In this document: piece after piece, positions 8,307-16,791 of the stretch
Layout: each line of letters starts with the position of its first letter
How positions within the stretch are numbered: the first letter of the stretch is position 1
From: PALSA-693 sp963702305
GTDB lineage: Bacteria; Actinomycetota; Acidimicrobiia; Acidimicrobiales; Palsa-688
NCBI GenBank assembly: GCA_963702305.1
Contig: CAVPBX010000013.1
Coordinates: forward strand, 84,157-148,156
DNA length: 64,000 nucleotides
Direction: 5' to 3'
Notes under the pieces: generated by a model
Told to the model about the DNA's origin: nothing
What the model saw: the letters and a program-made list of their open reading frames with translations, nothing else
The model's database searches: none
Program-made: the position numbers and the translations under genes

Positions 8307-9461
8307 CTACTGGCGGTCAAGGTCCGCCGCCGGCGCTACCGGCTGGCGCCCCCCGCCGACCGCTAGCCCATCTCGTTGTCGTCCTGACGGCAGGGACCAC
8401 CCGGCGCGGGCTATGAGGGCCGCCAGCCGGTGGGGCAGGTCGGCGAGGTCCAGGTGCCGGCGGACGACCGCGGCGTTGTGCTCCAGCAGCGCGGGATCCG
8501 GGGCCGCCAGCCACCTGGCCACCGCCGCCGGCTGGTCGGTGTCAAACCACTGGAATCCCAGGGCCCGCAGTTCGGCCCCGACCGGGTAGGGTCCGACGGC
8601 CACCGGGCGGCGGAACACCCCCGCCTCGACGGGCGGGTTGCCGAAGCCCTCGGCCCGCGACGGGAACGCCACCACGTCGCATGCCGCGTAGGCGTGCTCG
8701 ACGCCAGCCGGCCCGGTCATCGGGGGGACCGGACCTCGGTGGACCGGCACCCGGGCACCGGCCAGGATCCGCGCCAGCTCGTCGTGGTAGCCCTCCTCGG
8801 CCGGACCCAGCAGCCAGTACGCGGCCCCGAGCGCCTCCGCCAGGCGCAACCCGGCCGGCACGTCCTTGCGCGGGATGGCCCGGGTGGGTTGGAGCACCAG
8901 GCGGTCGCCGGGTCCGAGGCCGAGGGAGCGGCGGGTGGCGTCCCGATCGCCGGCGGCCGGGCGGGTGTCGAACGCGTTGTGGATCACCGTCGCCACCATC
9001 TCGCGGGCCGCCAGCTCCGCTTGGGAGCCGGCGTTGACGGTCACGTGCAGCCAGGCCGGGTCGTCAGGCGGCGGGGGGGCGGACGCGAAGCGGGGCCGCT
9101 GCCACGGCAGGTCATGATGGCGCAGGATCGCGGGGCGGCCGGCCAACTCGTCGGCCACCGCCGTCCCGGCGGCCGGGTTGAGCGGCAGCGAGCACAGGTT
9201 CTCGACGACGACCAGGTCGGCGTGGTGCAGCGCGACGGCGAGCGCGGCCCGGTCGACGGGCGGCGGGGTATGCCCGGTGAGCCAGGCACCGGCATCGAGG
9301 CCCGGCACCAGCACGTCCACGGGTCCGGCCCCCGCCACTGTCCGGACCTCGAACCCCAGTTGGTGCAACGCCCACTGCCACTTGGCCGCCTCGATCGACA
9401 CCCCGTCGGCGCCCCCGAGCCGATAGGAGACGCTGACCGCCAGCGGGCGAGATCCGGTCAC
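8307..9461 (-). CDS. Glycosyltransferase, GT4-like
   Basis: Cytosolic glycosyltransferase of 384 residues with GT-B organisation. The C-terminal half has LVLQPTRAIPRKDV (nucleotide-binding region) and the E-x7-E-type motif AEGFGNPPVEA. The N-terminal half is divergent. GTG start at 9461, 4 nt after the DUF5317 gene stop, so the two are probably co-transcribed. Donor and acceptor sugars are not predictable here. Confidence 0.82.
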   Translation of the reverse strand: MTGSRPLAVSVSYRLGGADGVSIEAAKWQWALHQLGFEVRTVAGAGPVDVLVPGLDAGAWLTGHTPPPVDRAALAVALHHADLVVVENLCSLPLNPAAGTAVADELAGRPAILRHHDLPWQRPRFASAPPPPDDPAWLHVTVNAGSQAELAAREMVATVIHNAFDTRPAAGDRDATRRSLGLGPGDRLVLQPTRAIPRKDVPAGLRLAEALGAAYWLLGPAEEGYHDELARILAGARVPVHRGPVPPMTGPAGVEHAYAACDVVAFPSRAEGFGNPPVEAGVFRRPVAVGPYPVGAELRALGFQWFDTDQPAAVARWLAAPDPALLEHNAAVVRRHLDLADLPHRLAALIARAGWSLPSGRQRDGLAVGGGRQPVAPAADLDRQ

Positions 9462-9465
9462 CGGC

Positions 9466-9990
9466 TCAGCGCGACGCGGCGGCCGTGGGGACCGGAAGAC
9501 GGCGGCGAGGCGGGCGCAGGAGGGTCACCACGACGGTCGCCACGCCGAGCGACAGCACCAGGTCGCCCGCGGACACCGTCTCGGCGATGACCGGCACTCG
9601 GACCACGTCGGCCAGACCGGTCAGATGGTCGCCGGGACGTTCGCCGTGGTGGCGGGCGCCGAAAGTGGCCCCGGCCGGCGCCCCCCGTACTGGCATCCCG
9701 TCGTCGAGGGCGATGACGGCGGCGTTGGCCAGCAAGCCCGCCGCCACCAGCACCATCCCGGTGATGGCGGCGTTGCGCACGGCGAAGGCCACCAGCAGCA
9801 GGTAGCCGGCGACGATGATCCCGGTGCCGACGGCGCCGGCCCCCCAGCGGTTGCCGACGAACTCGGCGGCCGCCCCGCCGAGCAGCAGACCCGCAGATCG
9901 CAGCCGGGTTCCAGCCAGGTGGCGGGCGCGACCGCCCAGCAGCAGGCCGGCCGCGGTGCCGGCGGCCAGGGCGACGACGACGAGCAACAT
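9466..9990 (-). CDS. DUF5317-like integral membrane protein
   Basis: Hydrophobic protein of about 174 residues with four or so membrane segments: residues 1-20, around 35-50, 55-70, 75-92, plus one near the C-terminus. The end is basic (RPPRRRLPVP). The layout resembles actinobacterial DUF5317 proteins of unknown function. The ATG at 9990 (MLLVVVALAAG) is chosen because it starts the first helix. It is upstream of the glycosyltransferase and divergent from ccdA. The family assignment is by general resemblance only. Confidence 0.7.
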   Translation of the reverse strand: MLLVVVALAAGTAAGLLLGGRARHLAGTRLRSAGLLLGGAAAEFVGNRWGAGAVGTGIIVAGYLLLVAFAVRNAAITGMVLVAAGLLANAAVIALDDGMPVRGAPAGATFGARHHGERPGDHLTGLADVVRVPVIAETVSAGDLVLSLGVATVVVTLLRPPRRRLPVPTAAASR

Positions 9991-10048
9991 CGGCTCCGAC
10001 GCTACTGGGCGCTCGCCGCGCCGCCGCGGACCGGGGCCGGCTGTCATC

Positions 10049-10825
10049 ATGGGACTGTTCATGACCGGCAACCACCTCATCCTGCACTCTCCCGTCGGCT
10101 TCGTGGTGGCCTTCGGGGCGGGGATCCTGTCGTTTTTGTCGCCGTGCGTGCTGCCGCTGGTGCCGTCCTACCTGTCGATGATGTCGGGGGTGAGCAGCGC
10201 CGAGCTGGCCGCCGCGTCGCGGCCGGACCAGCGCCGCCTGCTGCGATCGACCCTGCTGTTCGTGGCTGGCTTCACCGTGGTCTTCGCGGCCCTGGAGGCC
10301 ACTGCGTCCGGGTTGGGCCAGACCTTGCAGTCGCATCAGCGGCTCCTCAACCAGATCGCCGGCGGGGTCATCATCGCCGCCGGGCTGGTGTTCGCCGGGA
10401 TCGTGCGACCCCGATGGCTGATGCGGGAGCATCGCTGGCAGGTGCTGCCCTCCCAACTGGGGGAGTGGGCCGCTCCGGTGATGGGGATGGCCTTCGCCTT
10501 CGGGTGGACGCCGTGCATCGGGCCGGTGCTGGCCGCGGTGTTGAGCCTCGCCAGTGACACCCACACCCTGGGCCGGGGGGAGGCCATGCTGGTTGCCTAC
10601 TCGCTCGGGTTGGGGGTGCCGTTCGTGGCGGCCGGCGTCGCCTTCGGTCGCCTGACCGGGGTGCTCACCTTCGCCCGGACCCACCTGCGGGTCATCAACC
10701 TGTTGTCCGGGGCGTTGCTGGCCGGGCTGGGTGTCCTGTTGTTGACCGACAGCTTGCACGTCCTGTCGACCTGGTTTACCGACGTGCTCAGCGCCCTGGG
10801 CCTGGGCCGCCTGTCGACCGTCTGA
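10049..10825 (+). CDS. ccdA: CcdA-type thiol-disulfide transporter
   Basis: Membrane protein of about 258 residues, six or so helices, that carries reducing power from cytoplasmic thioredoxin across the membrane for cytochrome c maturation. The two redox Cys are in SPCVLPLVPSY (first helix) and GWTPCIGPVL (fourth helix), as expected for CcdA/DsbD-beta. The ATG at 10049 is used; the next in-frame ATG is four codons later. It opens the cytochrome c operon (60 nt before ccmA), and its likely client is the thioredoxin-like CcmG at 15.7 kb. Confidence 0.92.
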   Translation: MGLFMTGNHLILHSPVGFVVAFGAGILSFLSPCVLPLVPSYLSMMSGVSSAELAAASRPDQRRLLRSTLLFVAGFTVVFAALEATASGLGQTLQSHQRLLNQIAGGVIIAAGLVFAGIVRPRWLMREHRWQVLPSQLGEWAAPVMGMAFAFGWTPCIGPVLAAVLSLASDTHTLGRGEAMLVAYSLGLGVPFVAAGVAFGRLTGVLTFARTHLRVINLLSGALLAGLGVLLLTDSLHVLSTWFTDVLSALGLGRLSTV

Positions 10826-10885
10826 GCGGACCTCGGCCGGACCGGGCCGGATGGCACGCGAGAGCTCTCCCTGGCTACCGTTGCG

Positions 10886-11557
10886 GTGGCCGTCATGGAC
10901 CCCGTCATCCGCTTTCGTTCCGCTGTGGCCCTGGTTGGTCGCTTTCCCGTGTTGGCCGGCGTCGACCTGGACGTGACCGACGGCGAGATCGCGCTGCTCC
11001 AGGGGGCCAACGGCGCCGGCAAGACCAGCCTGCTGCGGGCCTGCGCCGGCCTGCTCCGGGTGGTCGCCGGCGAGGCCACCGTGCTCGGTGCCGATCTGGT
11101 GGCCGACCCCCGCGCCGTCCGGCGGCGGGTGGGCTTGCTGGGGCATGCCACCGCCCTCTACGACGACCTCTCGGCGGCCGACAACGTCCGCTTCGCGGTG
11201 CGGGCGGCCGGGGGTCCGGTGCAGGCGGTCGGGCCGGCCTTGGAGCGGTTGGGCCTGACGGGCCGTCTGGCCGGCACGAGTGTGGGCTCGCTGTCCGCCG
11301 GGCAGCGCCGCCGGGTGGCGCTGGCGGCCCTGGTGGCCCGCGATCCGGAGCTGTGGTTGCTCGACGAACCGCACGCCGGGCTCGACGCCGAACACCGAGA
11401 CCTGCTCGACGATCTCGTCCGTGACGCGGTCGAGCGCGGCGCGACCGTGCTGCTGGCCTCCCACGAAACCGATCGGGCCCGGGCGCTCGCCGGGCGGATC
11501 GTGACGGTGGCCGGCGGCATGGTGACCGCCACGGCCCCCCCTTTTCCCCCCGGATGA
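10886..11557 (+). CDS. ccmA: Heme exporter ATP-binding protein CcmA
   Basis: ATPase of the CcmAB(C) complex that releases heme-charged CcmE. Walker A GANGAGKTSL, signature LSAGQRRRVAL and Walker B LWLLDEPHAGLD are visible in 223 residues, a usual length for CcmA. GTG at 10886 gives MAVMDPV; an ATG three codons later is an alternative. Identification rests on the ATPase motifs plus the position directly before ccmB and ccmC. Confidence 0.9.
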   Translation: MAVMDPVIRFRSAVALVGRFPVLAGVDLDVTDGEIALLQGANGAGKTSLLRACAGLLRVVAGEATVLGADLVADPRAVRRRVGLLGHATALYDDLSAADNVRFAVRAAGGPVQAVGPALERLGLTGRLAGTSVGSLSAGQRRRVALAALVARDPELWLLDEPHAGLDAEHRDLLDDLVRDAVERGATVLLASHETDRARALAGRIVTVAGGMVTATAPPFPPG

Positions 11558-11566
11558 CGGCTGCCC

Positions 11567-12235
11567 ATGTGGCGTGACGCCGCGCTCGTCGGCGGCAAGG
11601 ACCTCCGGGTCGAGCTGCACAGCCGCGTCACCACCATGCAGGTGGCCCCGTACGCGTTGCTGGTCCTCCTGCTCTTCGGGTTCGCCTTCGATCAAAACCA
11701 CACCCTGCTCACCCAGGCCGCCCCCGGGCTGTTCTGGGTGAGCGTGCTGCTGTGCACCCTGCTCGCCGTGCAGCGGAGTTACGCGGTGGAGGCGACCGAC
11801 GGCGCCCGAGACGGGCTGCGCCTCTCCGGCCTGGATCCGGCCGGCATCTTCCTCGGCAAGGCCGCGGCCATCGCCGCGCAGCTGGTCGTCCTCGAGGTGC
11901 TCCTCGGAGGCGGGGTGGTCGTGCTGTTCGGCACCGACTTGCGGGACCCGGGCCTGCTGATCCTCGCCGCCCTGACGGCCACGCTCGGGTTGGCGGCCGC
12001 CGGGACCGTCTACGGGATGATGGCTGCCGGGTTGCGGGTCCGCGAGACGCTGCTGCCGCTCCTGGTGCTGCCGGTGGTGGCACCGGTGCTGCTGGGCGCC
12101 ACCCAAGCCTGGATGGCCGCGCTCGGCCTTTCGACGACCGACGGCTGGAAATGGCTGGCCCTGCTGGCCAGTTTCGCGGCCATCTACCTGACGCTCGGCG
12201 TGCTGGCCTTTTCCACCCTGGTCGAGGAGGCCTGA
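11567..12235 (+). CDS. ccmB: Heme exporter permease CcmB
   Basis: Integral membrane protein, 222 residues with six predicted helices, the permease partner of CcmA. The N-terminus WRDAALVGGKDLRVEL is the CcmB pattern (a cytoplasmic segment before helix 1). Its TGA overlaps the ccmC ATG by one base (TGATG), so translation is coupled. Confidence 0.9.
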   Translation: MWRDAALVGGKDLRVELHSRVTTMQVAPYALLVLLLFGFAFDQNHTLLTQAAPGLFWVSVLLCTLLAVQRSYAVEATDGARDGLRLSGLDPAGIFLGKAAAIAAQLVVLEVLLGGGVVVLFGTDLRDPGLLILAALTATLGLAAAGTVYGMMAAGLRVRETLLPLLVLPVVAPVLLGATQAWMAALGLSTTDGWKWLALLASFAAIYLTLGVLAFSTLVEEA

Positions 12236-13014
12236 TGGCCGCAGTCAGTCGTCTCTGGCGCCCATCGAGCGCCGGCACCGCCGACGGGGTCACCCGGGCC
12301 CTGGGCGCGGCCACGCTGGTGGCCATCGCTACCACGGCCTGGATCGGGCTCGTCGTCTCGCCGCCCGATCAGACCCAGGGTGAGCTGGTGCGGCTCATCT
12401 ACGTCCATCCCGCCGCCGCCACCACCTGCTACGTCGGGTTCGGCCTGTGCGCCGTGGCCAGCCTGGCGTACCTGTGGCCGCGCACCCGCAGCCGGCGCTG
12501 GGACAGCCTGGCCGCGGCCGCCGCGGAAGTGGGGGTCATCTTCTGCGTCATCACGCTCATCACCGGGTCGATCTGGGGCCGGGGGTCGTGGGGGGTGTGG
12601 TGGACCTGGGACGCCCGCCTGACCCTGACCGCCCTGCTGCTGGCCGTGTTCGTCGGGTACCTGGGGCTGCGCCGCACCGGCGGTGATCCTGACGCCCGGG
12701 CCAAACGCTCCGCGGTGGCGGCGGTGCTCTGCGCCCTGGTCGTCCCCATCGACCACGAGGCCACCACCTGGTGGCAGACCCTTCATCAGGGCAACACCCT
12801 CCTGCGGCAGAACCCTCTCATCCACGGCTGGCAACTGGCCGGCATGCTGGTGTCATTCGTGGCGTTCGGGCTGCTGTTCTCCTGGCTGCTCGTGCACCGC
12901 TACCGGGTGGAGCGCCTGGAGGACCGCTTCGAGGACGAGGGCTTCGCGGCGGCCATCGCCGAACGGCGCGCCGAGGGTGCGCCGCCCGCCCGGCAGCACG
13001 CGGGGCAGTCGTGA
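12235..13014 (+). CDS. ccmC: Cytochrome c biogenesis protein CcmC
   Basis: Heme-handling membrane protein that delivers heme to CcmE. The tryptophan-rich motif WGVWWTWDARL is present at about residues 121-131, and conserved His residues flank it (YVHPAAAT before; IDHEATTWW after). About 259 residues with six helices and a charged C-terminal tail. The end overlaps the next small gene by 4 nt. Confidence 0.93.
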   Translation: MAAVSRLWRPSSAGTADGVTRALGAATLVAIATTAWIGLVVSPPDQTQGELVRLIYVHPAAATTCYVGFGLCAVASLAYLWPRTRSRRWDSLAAAAAEVGVIFCVITLITGSIWGRGSWGVWWTWDARLTLTALLLAVFVGYLGLRRTGGDPDARAKRSAVAAVLCALVVPIDHEATTWWQTLHQGNTLLRQNPLIHGWQLAGMLVSFVAFGLLFSWLLVHRYRVERLEDRFEDEGFAAAIAERRAEGAPPARQHAGQS

Positions 13015-13139
13015 ACGGGTACGTCGCCGGCGGCTGGGGGGCCACCGCCGTGATCGTGGCGCTCTACGCCTGGCGCATCGTGCGCCGGGGCCGGGTGCTC
13101 GGTCGCAGCCTCCCTGACCGGGAGAAGACGTGGCGCTGA
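13011..13139 (+). CDS. ccmD: CcmD-like small membrane protein
   Basis: A 42-residue protein starting at a GTG that overlaps the ccmC stop (GTGA). It has one membrane helix, TAVIVALYAWRIV, followed by a basic tail with RRGRVLGRSLPDREKTWR. This is the size, topology and position of CcmD, which helps release holo-CcmE. Sequence conservation in CcmD is poor, so the call leans on context. It overlaps the ccmE start by 10 nt. Confidence 0.8.
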   Translation: MNGYVAGGWGATAVIVALYAWRIVRRGRVLGRSLPDREKTWR

Positions 13140-13639
13140 AGCTGGGGGACGCCCCGCCGCGGCGGCGGGCGCTGTTGGGTAGCCGACGCCGGCAGATCGG
13201 AGCCGGGGTGGTCATCGCCGGCGCCCTGGCCTTCCTGCTCGTGGAAGGGCTCAACAACGCCACCGTCTACTTCAAGACCGCCGATCAGGCCGTGGCCGAC
13301 CGGGCCTCGCTCGGCAGCCGCCAATTTCGCATCGAGGGGACTGTCGAGCCGGACGTGCGCCAAGTGGGCACCACCACCGCGTTCACGATCATCGCCAACG
13401 GCGTGACCGTGCCGGTGGTCGACACCGGCCAGCCGCCCCAGCTCTTCAAGCCCGGGATACCCGTCGTCCTCGAGGGGCACTGGCAGGGACCGGTGTACGC
13501 CAGCGACCGGATCATGGTCAAGCACTCCGCGAGCTACGTCGAAGCGCACCCCGACCGGCTCAAGTCGCAACTGCCCGGGGGGCTGGCACCGCGCCGAGCC
13601 CAGGGCCGTGAGTCCAGTGCCATGAGCCCAGTCCCGTGA
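13130..13639 (+). CDS. ccmE: Heme chaperone CcmE
   Basis: Membrane-anchored periplasmic-side heme chaperone, 169 residues: one N-terminal helix (about 22-40), then an OB-fold domain. The heme-binding histidine is in MVKHSASY, keeping the His-x-x-x-Tyr arrangement of CcmE. GTG start inside the ccmD-like gene. The C-terminal residues after about position 150 are encoded by a 14-bp tandem repeat, so the exact C-terminus depends on repeat number. Confidence 0.92.
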   Translation: MALKLGDAPPRRRALLGSRRRQIGAGVVIAGALAFLLVEGLNNATVYFKTADQAVADRASLGSRQFRIEGTVEPDVRQVGTTTAFTIIANGVTVPVVDTGQPPQLFKPGIPVVLEGHWQGPVYASDRIMVKHSASYVEAHPDRLKSQLPGGLAPRRAQGRESSAMSPVP

Positions 13640-13679
13640 GCCCAGTCCCGTGAGCCCAGTCCCGTGAGCAGAGTGCCAT
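13610..13679 (+). repeat. 14-bp tandem repeat, five copies
   Basis: Five consecutive 14-bp units: one GAGTCCAGTGCCAT, three identical GAGCCCAGTCCCGT, one GAGCAGAGTGCCAT. The array covers the end of ccmE (stop inside copy 3) and runs up to the ATG of ccmF, whose A and T are the last two bases of copy 5. Because 14 is not a multiple of three, each unit shifts the frame, and every central unit junction supplies GTGA. Confidence 0.95.
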
Positions 13680-15699
13680 GAACGCGGCGGTAGGGGAGAG
13701 CGCGGTCCTGCTGGCCCTGGCCGGGGCGGTGGCCGGCTGCGTCACCCTGGTCATGGGGTTGGTGCGGGGCCGGCCCAACCTCCTGCGAGCCGGGCGCACC
13801 TATACCTGGGTGATCCTGCTCGGCGCGGTGGTGGCCACCCTGGCGTTGCAGCACGCCCTGTTCACCCGCGATTTCAGCCTGCAGTACGTGGCCAACAACG
13901 ACAGCCTGGCCACCCCGTGGTTGTTCCGCATCACGGCCATGTGGTCGAACCTGTCGGGCTCGATCCTGCTCTGGGGCCTGATCCTGGCCGGCTACCTGGC
14001 GGCCATCGCCGTGCACTTTCGAGCCCGCATCACCGACCCCCTCGTGGGCTGGGCGACGGCCATCGGCTACGCGGTGGCGGCGTTCTTCTTCGGCCTGATG
14101 ATGACGGTCTCCAACCCGTTCAGCACCATCCACGGGGCCACGCCGACCGACGGACCCGGTCCGGACCCGTTGCTGCAAAATCACATCCTGGTGGCCTTCC
14201 ACCCGCCCCTGCTGTATCTGGGCCTGGTCGGCTTCACGGTGCCCTTCGCCTTCGCCTGCGCCAGCCTGATCACCGGCCGGATCGGGGAAGGGTGGTTGAT
14301 CGAGACCCGACGCTGGACGCTCTTCGCCTGGGGCTTCCTGACCGGCGGGGTCATCCTGGGCGCCTGGTGGAGCTACCAGGTGCTGGGCTGGGGCGGTTAC
14401 TGGGCCTGGGACCCGGTGGAGAACGCCGCGTTCATCCCCTGGATCACCGCCACCGCCTTCCTCCACTCGGTCATGGTCCAGGAGCGGCGGGCCATGCTGC
14501 GGGTCTGGAACCTCTCGCTGGTCATCGCCACCTTCAGCCTCACCATCCTGGCCACCTTCCTCACCCGGTCCGGGGTGCTGGAATCCGTGCACTCCTTCAA
14601 CAACACCGGCATCGGGCCCGCCCTGCTGACCTTCTTCGGGGTGATCGCGGCGTCCGGGGTCGGATTGCTGGCCTGGCGGGGTGACCGGTTGCGGTCGCCG
14701 GGCGCCATCGACTCGCCCATCTCCCGGGAGGGCGCCTTCCTCGCCAACAACCTGCTCTTCGGCGCCTTCGCGCTGGTCGTGCTGCTCGGCACGGTGTTCC
14801 CGTTGATCGCCCAGGCCGTCAACGGCGAGCAGATCACGGTGGGATCCCCGTACTTCGACCGGATGACGATGCCGATCGTGGTGTGCCTGCTGTTCCTCAT
14901 GGCGGTGGCGCCCGTCCTGCCCTGGCGCAAGGCGTCCGCCGAACTGCTGCGCCGGCGGCTGTTCTGGCCGGCTGCGGCGGCCGTCGCGGTGCTGGTGGCG
15001 TGCGTCGCCGGGGGGGTCCGGGGTCTCAACCCGTTGCTGGCGTTCGGGCTGGGGGCGTTCGCCGGCGCGTCGGCCCTCCGGCAGCTCATCCTGGCCGCCC
15101 GCCGTCAGGGTTGGCGGGGCTTCGTGGGCCGGGCCAACGGGGGAATGATCGTGCACCTGGGCGTGGTGCTCATCGCCGTGGCCTTCGCGGCGAGCCACTC
15201 GTTTTCCAGCCGAACCCAGCTGTCGCTGGCCCCCGGTCAGGCCACCAGCTACGACGGCCACACCTTTACCTTCGTCGGTATGCGGACGATCAACGCGGCC
15301 ACCCACTCGGCCGTGCAGGCCCAAATCCGCGTCGACGGCGGCCAGGTCTACGGGCCGGCGATCAGTGACTACCCCTTCGCCAACGAGGAGATCGGCACGC
15401 CGTCCGTCCGTAGCCGTCTCACCGAGGACATCTACCTGACCCTGTCTGCCCCCCCGGTCAAGGCCGGCGCACCCGTGGTGGTCGGAGTGGTGGTGGAACC
15501 GCTGGTTCTGTGGATCTGGGTCGGTGGGGGGGTCATCCTCGCCGGCACGGCGCTGTCGGCCTGGCCCGGCCGCCGGCGCCGACCGACCGATCCGGCCAGC
15601 GCGGCACCGGAGCACGCCGCACCGGGCCGCCGGGCCGCGAACGGGATCGCCGAACCTGAGCCGGAGCCGGCGGGCGTGGTCGCCAGGACGCCGGCGTGA
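13678..15699 (+). CDS. ccmF: Heme lyase CcmF
   Basis: Large membrane protein of 673 residues with more than a dozen helices, the synthetase that ligates heme to apocytochrome c. The WWD motif reads WGGYWAWDPVENAAFIPW at about residues 238-255; conserved His residues and the soluble C-terminal domain (about 500-610) follow. The ATG is the end of the 14-bp repeat array. The stop overlaps the ccmG GTG start. Confidence 0.95.
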   Translation: MNAAVGESAVLLALAGAVAGCVTLVMGLVRGRPNLLRAGRTYTWVILLGAVVATLALQHALFTRDFSLQYVANNDSLATPWLFRITAMWSNLSGSILLWGLILAGYLAAIAVHFRARITDPLVGWATAIGYAVAAFFFGLMMTVSNPFSTIHGATPTDGPGPDPLLQNHILVAFHPPLLYLGLVGFTVPFAFACASLITGRIGEGWLIETRRWTLFAWGFLTGGVILGAWWSYQVLGWGGYWAWDPVENAAFIPWITATAFLHSVMVQERRAMLRVWNLSLVIATFSLTILATFLTRSGVLESVHSFNNTGIGPALLTFFGVIAASGVGLLAWRGDRLRSPGAIDSPISREGAFLANNLLFGAFALVVLLGTVFPLIAQAVNGEQITVGSPYFDRMTMPIVVCLLFLMAVAPVLPWRKASAELLRRRLFWPAAAAVAVLVACVAGGVRGLNPLLAFGLGAFAGASALRQLILAARRQGWRGFVGRANGGMIVHLGVVLIAVAFAASHSFSSRTQLSLAPGQATSYDGHTFTFVGMRTINAATHSAVQAQIRVDGGQVYGPAISDYPFANEEIGTPSVRSRLTEDIYLTLSAPPVKAGAPVVVGVVVEPLVLWIWVGGGVILAGTALSAWPGRRRRPTDPASAAPEHAAPGRRAANGIAEPEPEPAGVVARTPA

Positions 15700-16265
15700 C
15701 CGCGGTGGCCCCCCCTCGTCGGCCCCGCTCCCGGCGGGTGCGCTGGATCTCGCTTGGCGTCGCTTGCGGCTTGGCGGTGTTGGTCGCCGTCCTCGCCACG
15801 TCGGGCCCCGCCAGCCAGGTGAGCGCCGGCAGCCCGCTGATCGGCAAGCGGGCCCCGGCCATCAGCGGTCGGTCGCTGCTCGGGGCCGGGCGGGTGCAGC
15901 TGTCCTCGTTTTCCGGGAAGTGGGTCCTCGTCAACTTCGCGGCCAGCTGGTGCTTTCCGTGCCGGGAGGAGATGCCGCAACTCTTCGCCTTTCAGCGCCA
16001 GCACGCGCCCGCGGGGGACGGGGTGATCCTGTCGGTTGCGTACGACGAGGGCGACGTGTCGAATCTGATCTCCTACCTGCGCAGCCAGCACGCCACCTGG
16101 CCGGCAGTGGATGACGGCGGCGCGGTTGTCAGCTACGGCGTGGGGACCATCCCCGAGTCGTACCTGGTCGACCCGCAGGGCACCGTGGTGGCCAAATACG
16201 TGAGCGGTGTGGTGGCCTCCCAACTCAACGCGGTGATGGCCAAGGCGTCGGCCGGTCCGGGATGA
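15696..16265 (+). CDS. ccmG: Thioredoxin-like protein CcmG/ResA
   Basis: Membrane-tethered thioredoxin, 189 residues, that reduces the apocytochrome CxxCH cysteines. N-terminal anchor at about 18-38, active site WCFPC at about residues 88-92, and the cis-Pro segment GTIPESYLVD. GTG start overlapping the ccmF stop. It should receive electrons from CcdA at the head of the operon. Confidence 0.93.
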   Translation: MTAVAPPRRPRSRRVRWISLGVACGLAVLVAVLATSGPASQVSAGSPLIGKRAPAISGRSLLGAGRVQLSSFSGKWVLVNFAASWCFPCREEMPQLFAFQRQHAPAGDGVILSVAYDEGDVSNLISYLRSQHATWPAVDDGGAVVSYGVGTIPESYLVDPQGTVVAKYVSGVVASQLNAVMAKASAGPG

Positions 16266-16272
16266 CCCGGCC

Positions 16273-16791
16273 GTGAAACGGGTGTGGCGGTGGGCCCCGT
16301 GGTTGGTACTGGTGGTGGTGGCGGCGGTAGTGCTGGTCGTTGGAACCCCGCGGCCCAGCCATCCCACCCTGGAGGCGCAGACCATGCACATCGCGGGCCT
16401 GGTCCGCTGCCCGGTCTGCGAAGGGCAATCGGCGGCGCAATCGGACGTGGCCGCGTCGGTGCAGATCCGCACTCAGATCCAGCAGGAACTGGCCGCCGGG
16501 CAGAGCCAGGGTCGCATACTCTCGGGCCTGGTCGCCGCCTACGGGCCGGGCATCTTGGAGAAGCCCCAGGCCCGGGGCATCGGGCTGGTCGTATGGGTCG
16601 TCCCCGTCGTCGCGGTGGTGGCGGCCGTCGCCGGTCTGGCCCTGGCGTTCGCCCGCTGGCGGCCCCGTCATGCTGAGGCGGTCAGCGAGGCCGACCGGGA
16701 GTTGGTGGCGCGGGCGTTGCGGGCGCCGCCGGGCGCCGACGCGGGCCAGGTCGCGGGGGGCGGGGGAGAGGGCGATGGCGCCGACCGATAG
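16273..16791 (+). CDS. ccmH: Cytochrome c maturation protein CcmH
   Basis: Membrane-bound oxidoreductase/chaperone for apocytochrome, 172 residues. It has the family motif RCPVCEGQS (LRCxxC type) near residue 47 and helices at both ends (about 8-26 and 100-120). GTG start. The C-terminal tail is Gly-rich and the next gene begins inside it, 17 nt before this stop. Confidence 0.92.
   Translation: MKRVWRWAPWLVLVVVAAVVLVVGTPRPSHPTLEAQTMHIAGLVRCPVCEGQSAAQSDVAASVQIRTQIQQELAAGQSQGRILSGLVAAYGPGILEKPQARGIGLVVWVVPVVAVVAAVAGLALAFARWRPRHAEAVSEADRELVARALRAPPGADAGQVAGGGGEGDGADR

Noticed and set aside
9458..12106. An 882-codon reverse-strand frame antisense to ccdA, ccmA and ccmB.
   Set aside because: Low-complexity Gln/His/Gly/Arg composition and no motifs; the forward genes and the real reverse gene DUF5317 explain the region.
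13610..13679. CRISPR-like array.
   Set aside because: The units are 14 bp and directly adjacent with no spacers, and no cas genes are present; it is a plain tandem repeat.
13534..15615. A 693-codon reverse-strand frame antisense to ccmF.
   Set aside because: Same shadow pattern; ccmF on the other strand is complete with its WWD motif.
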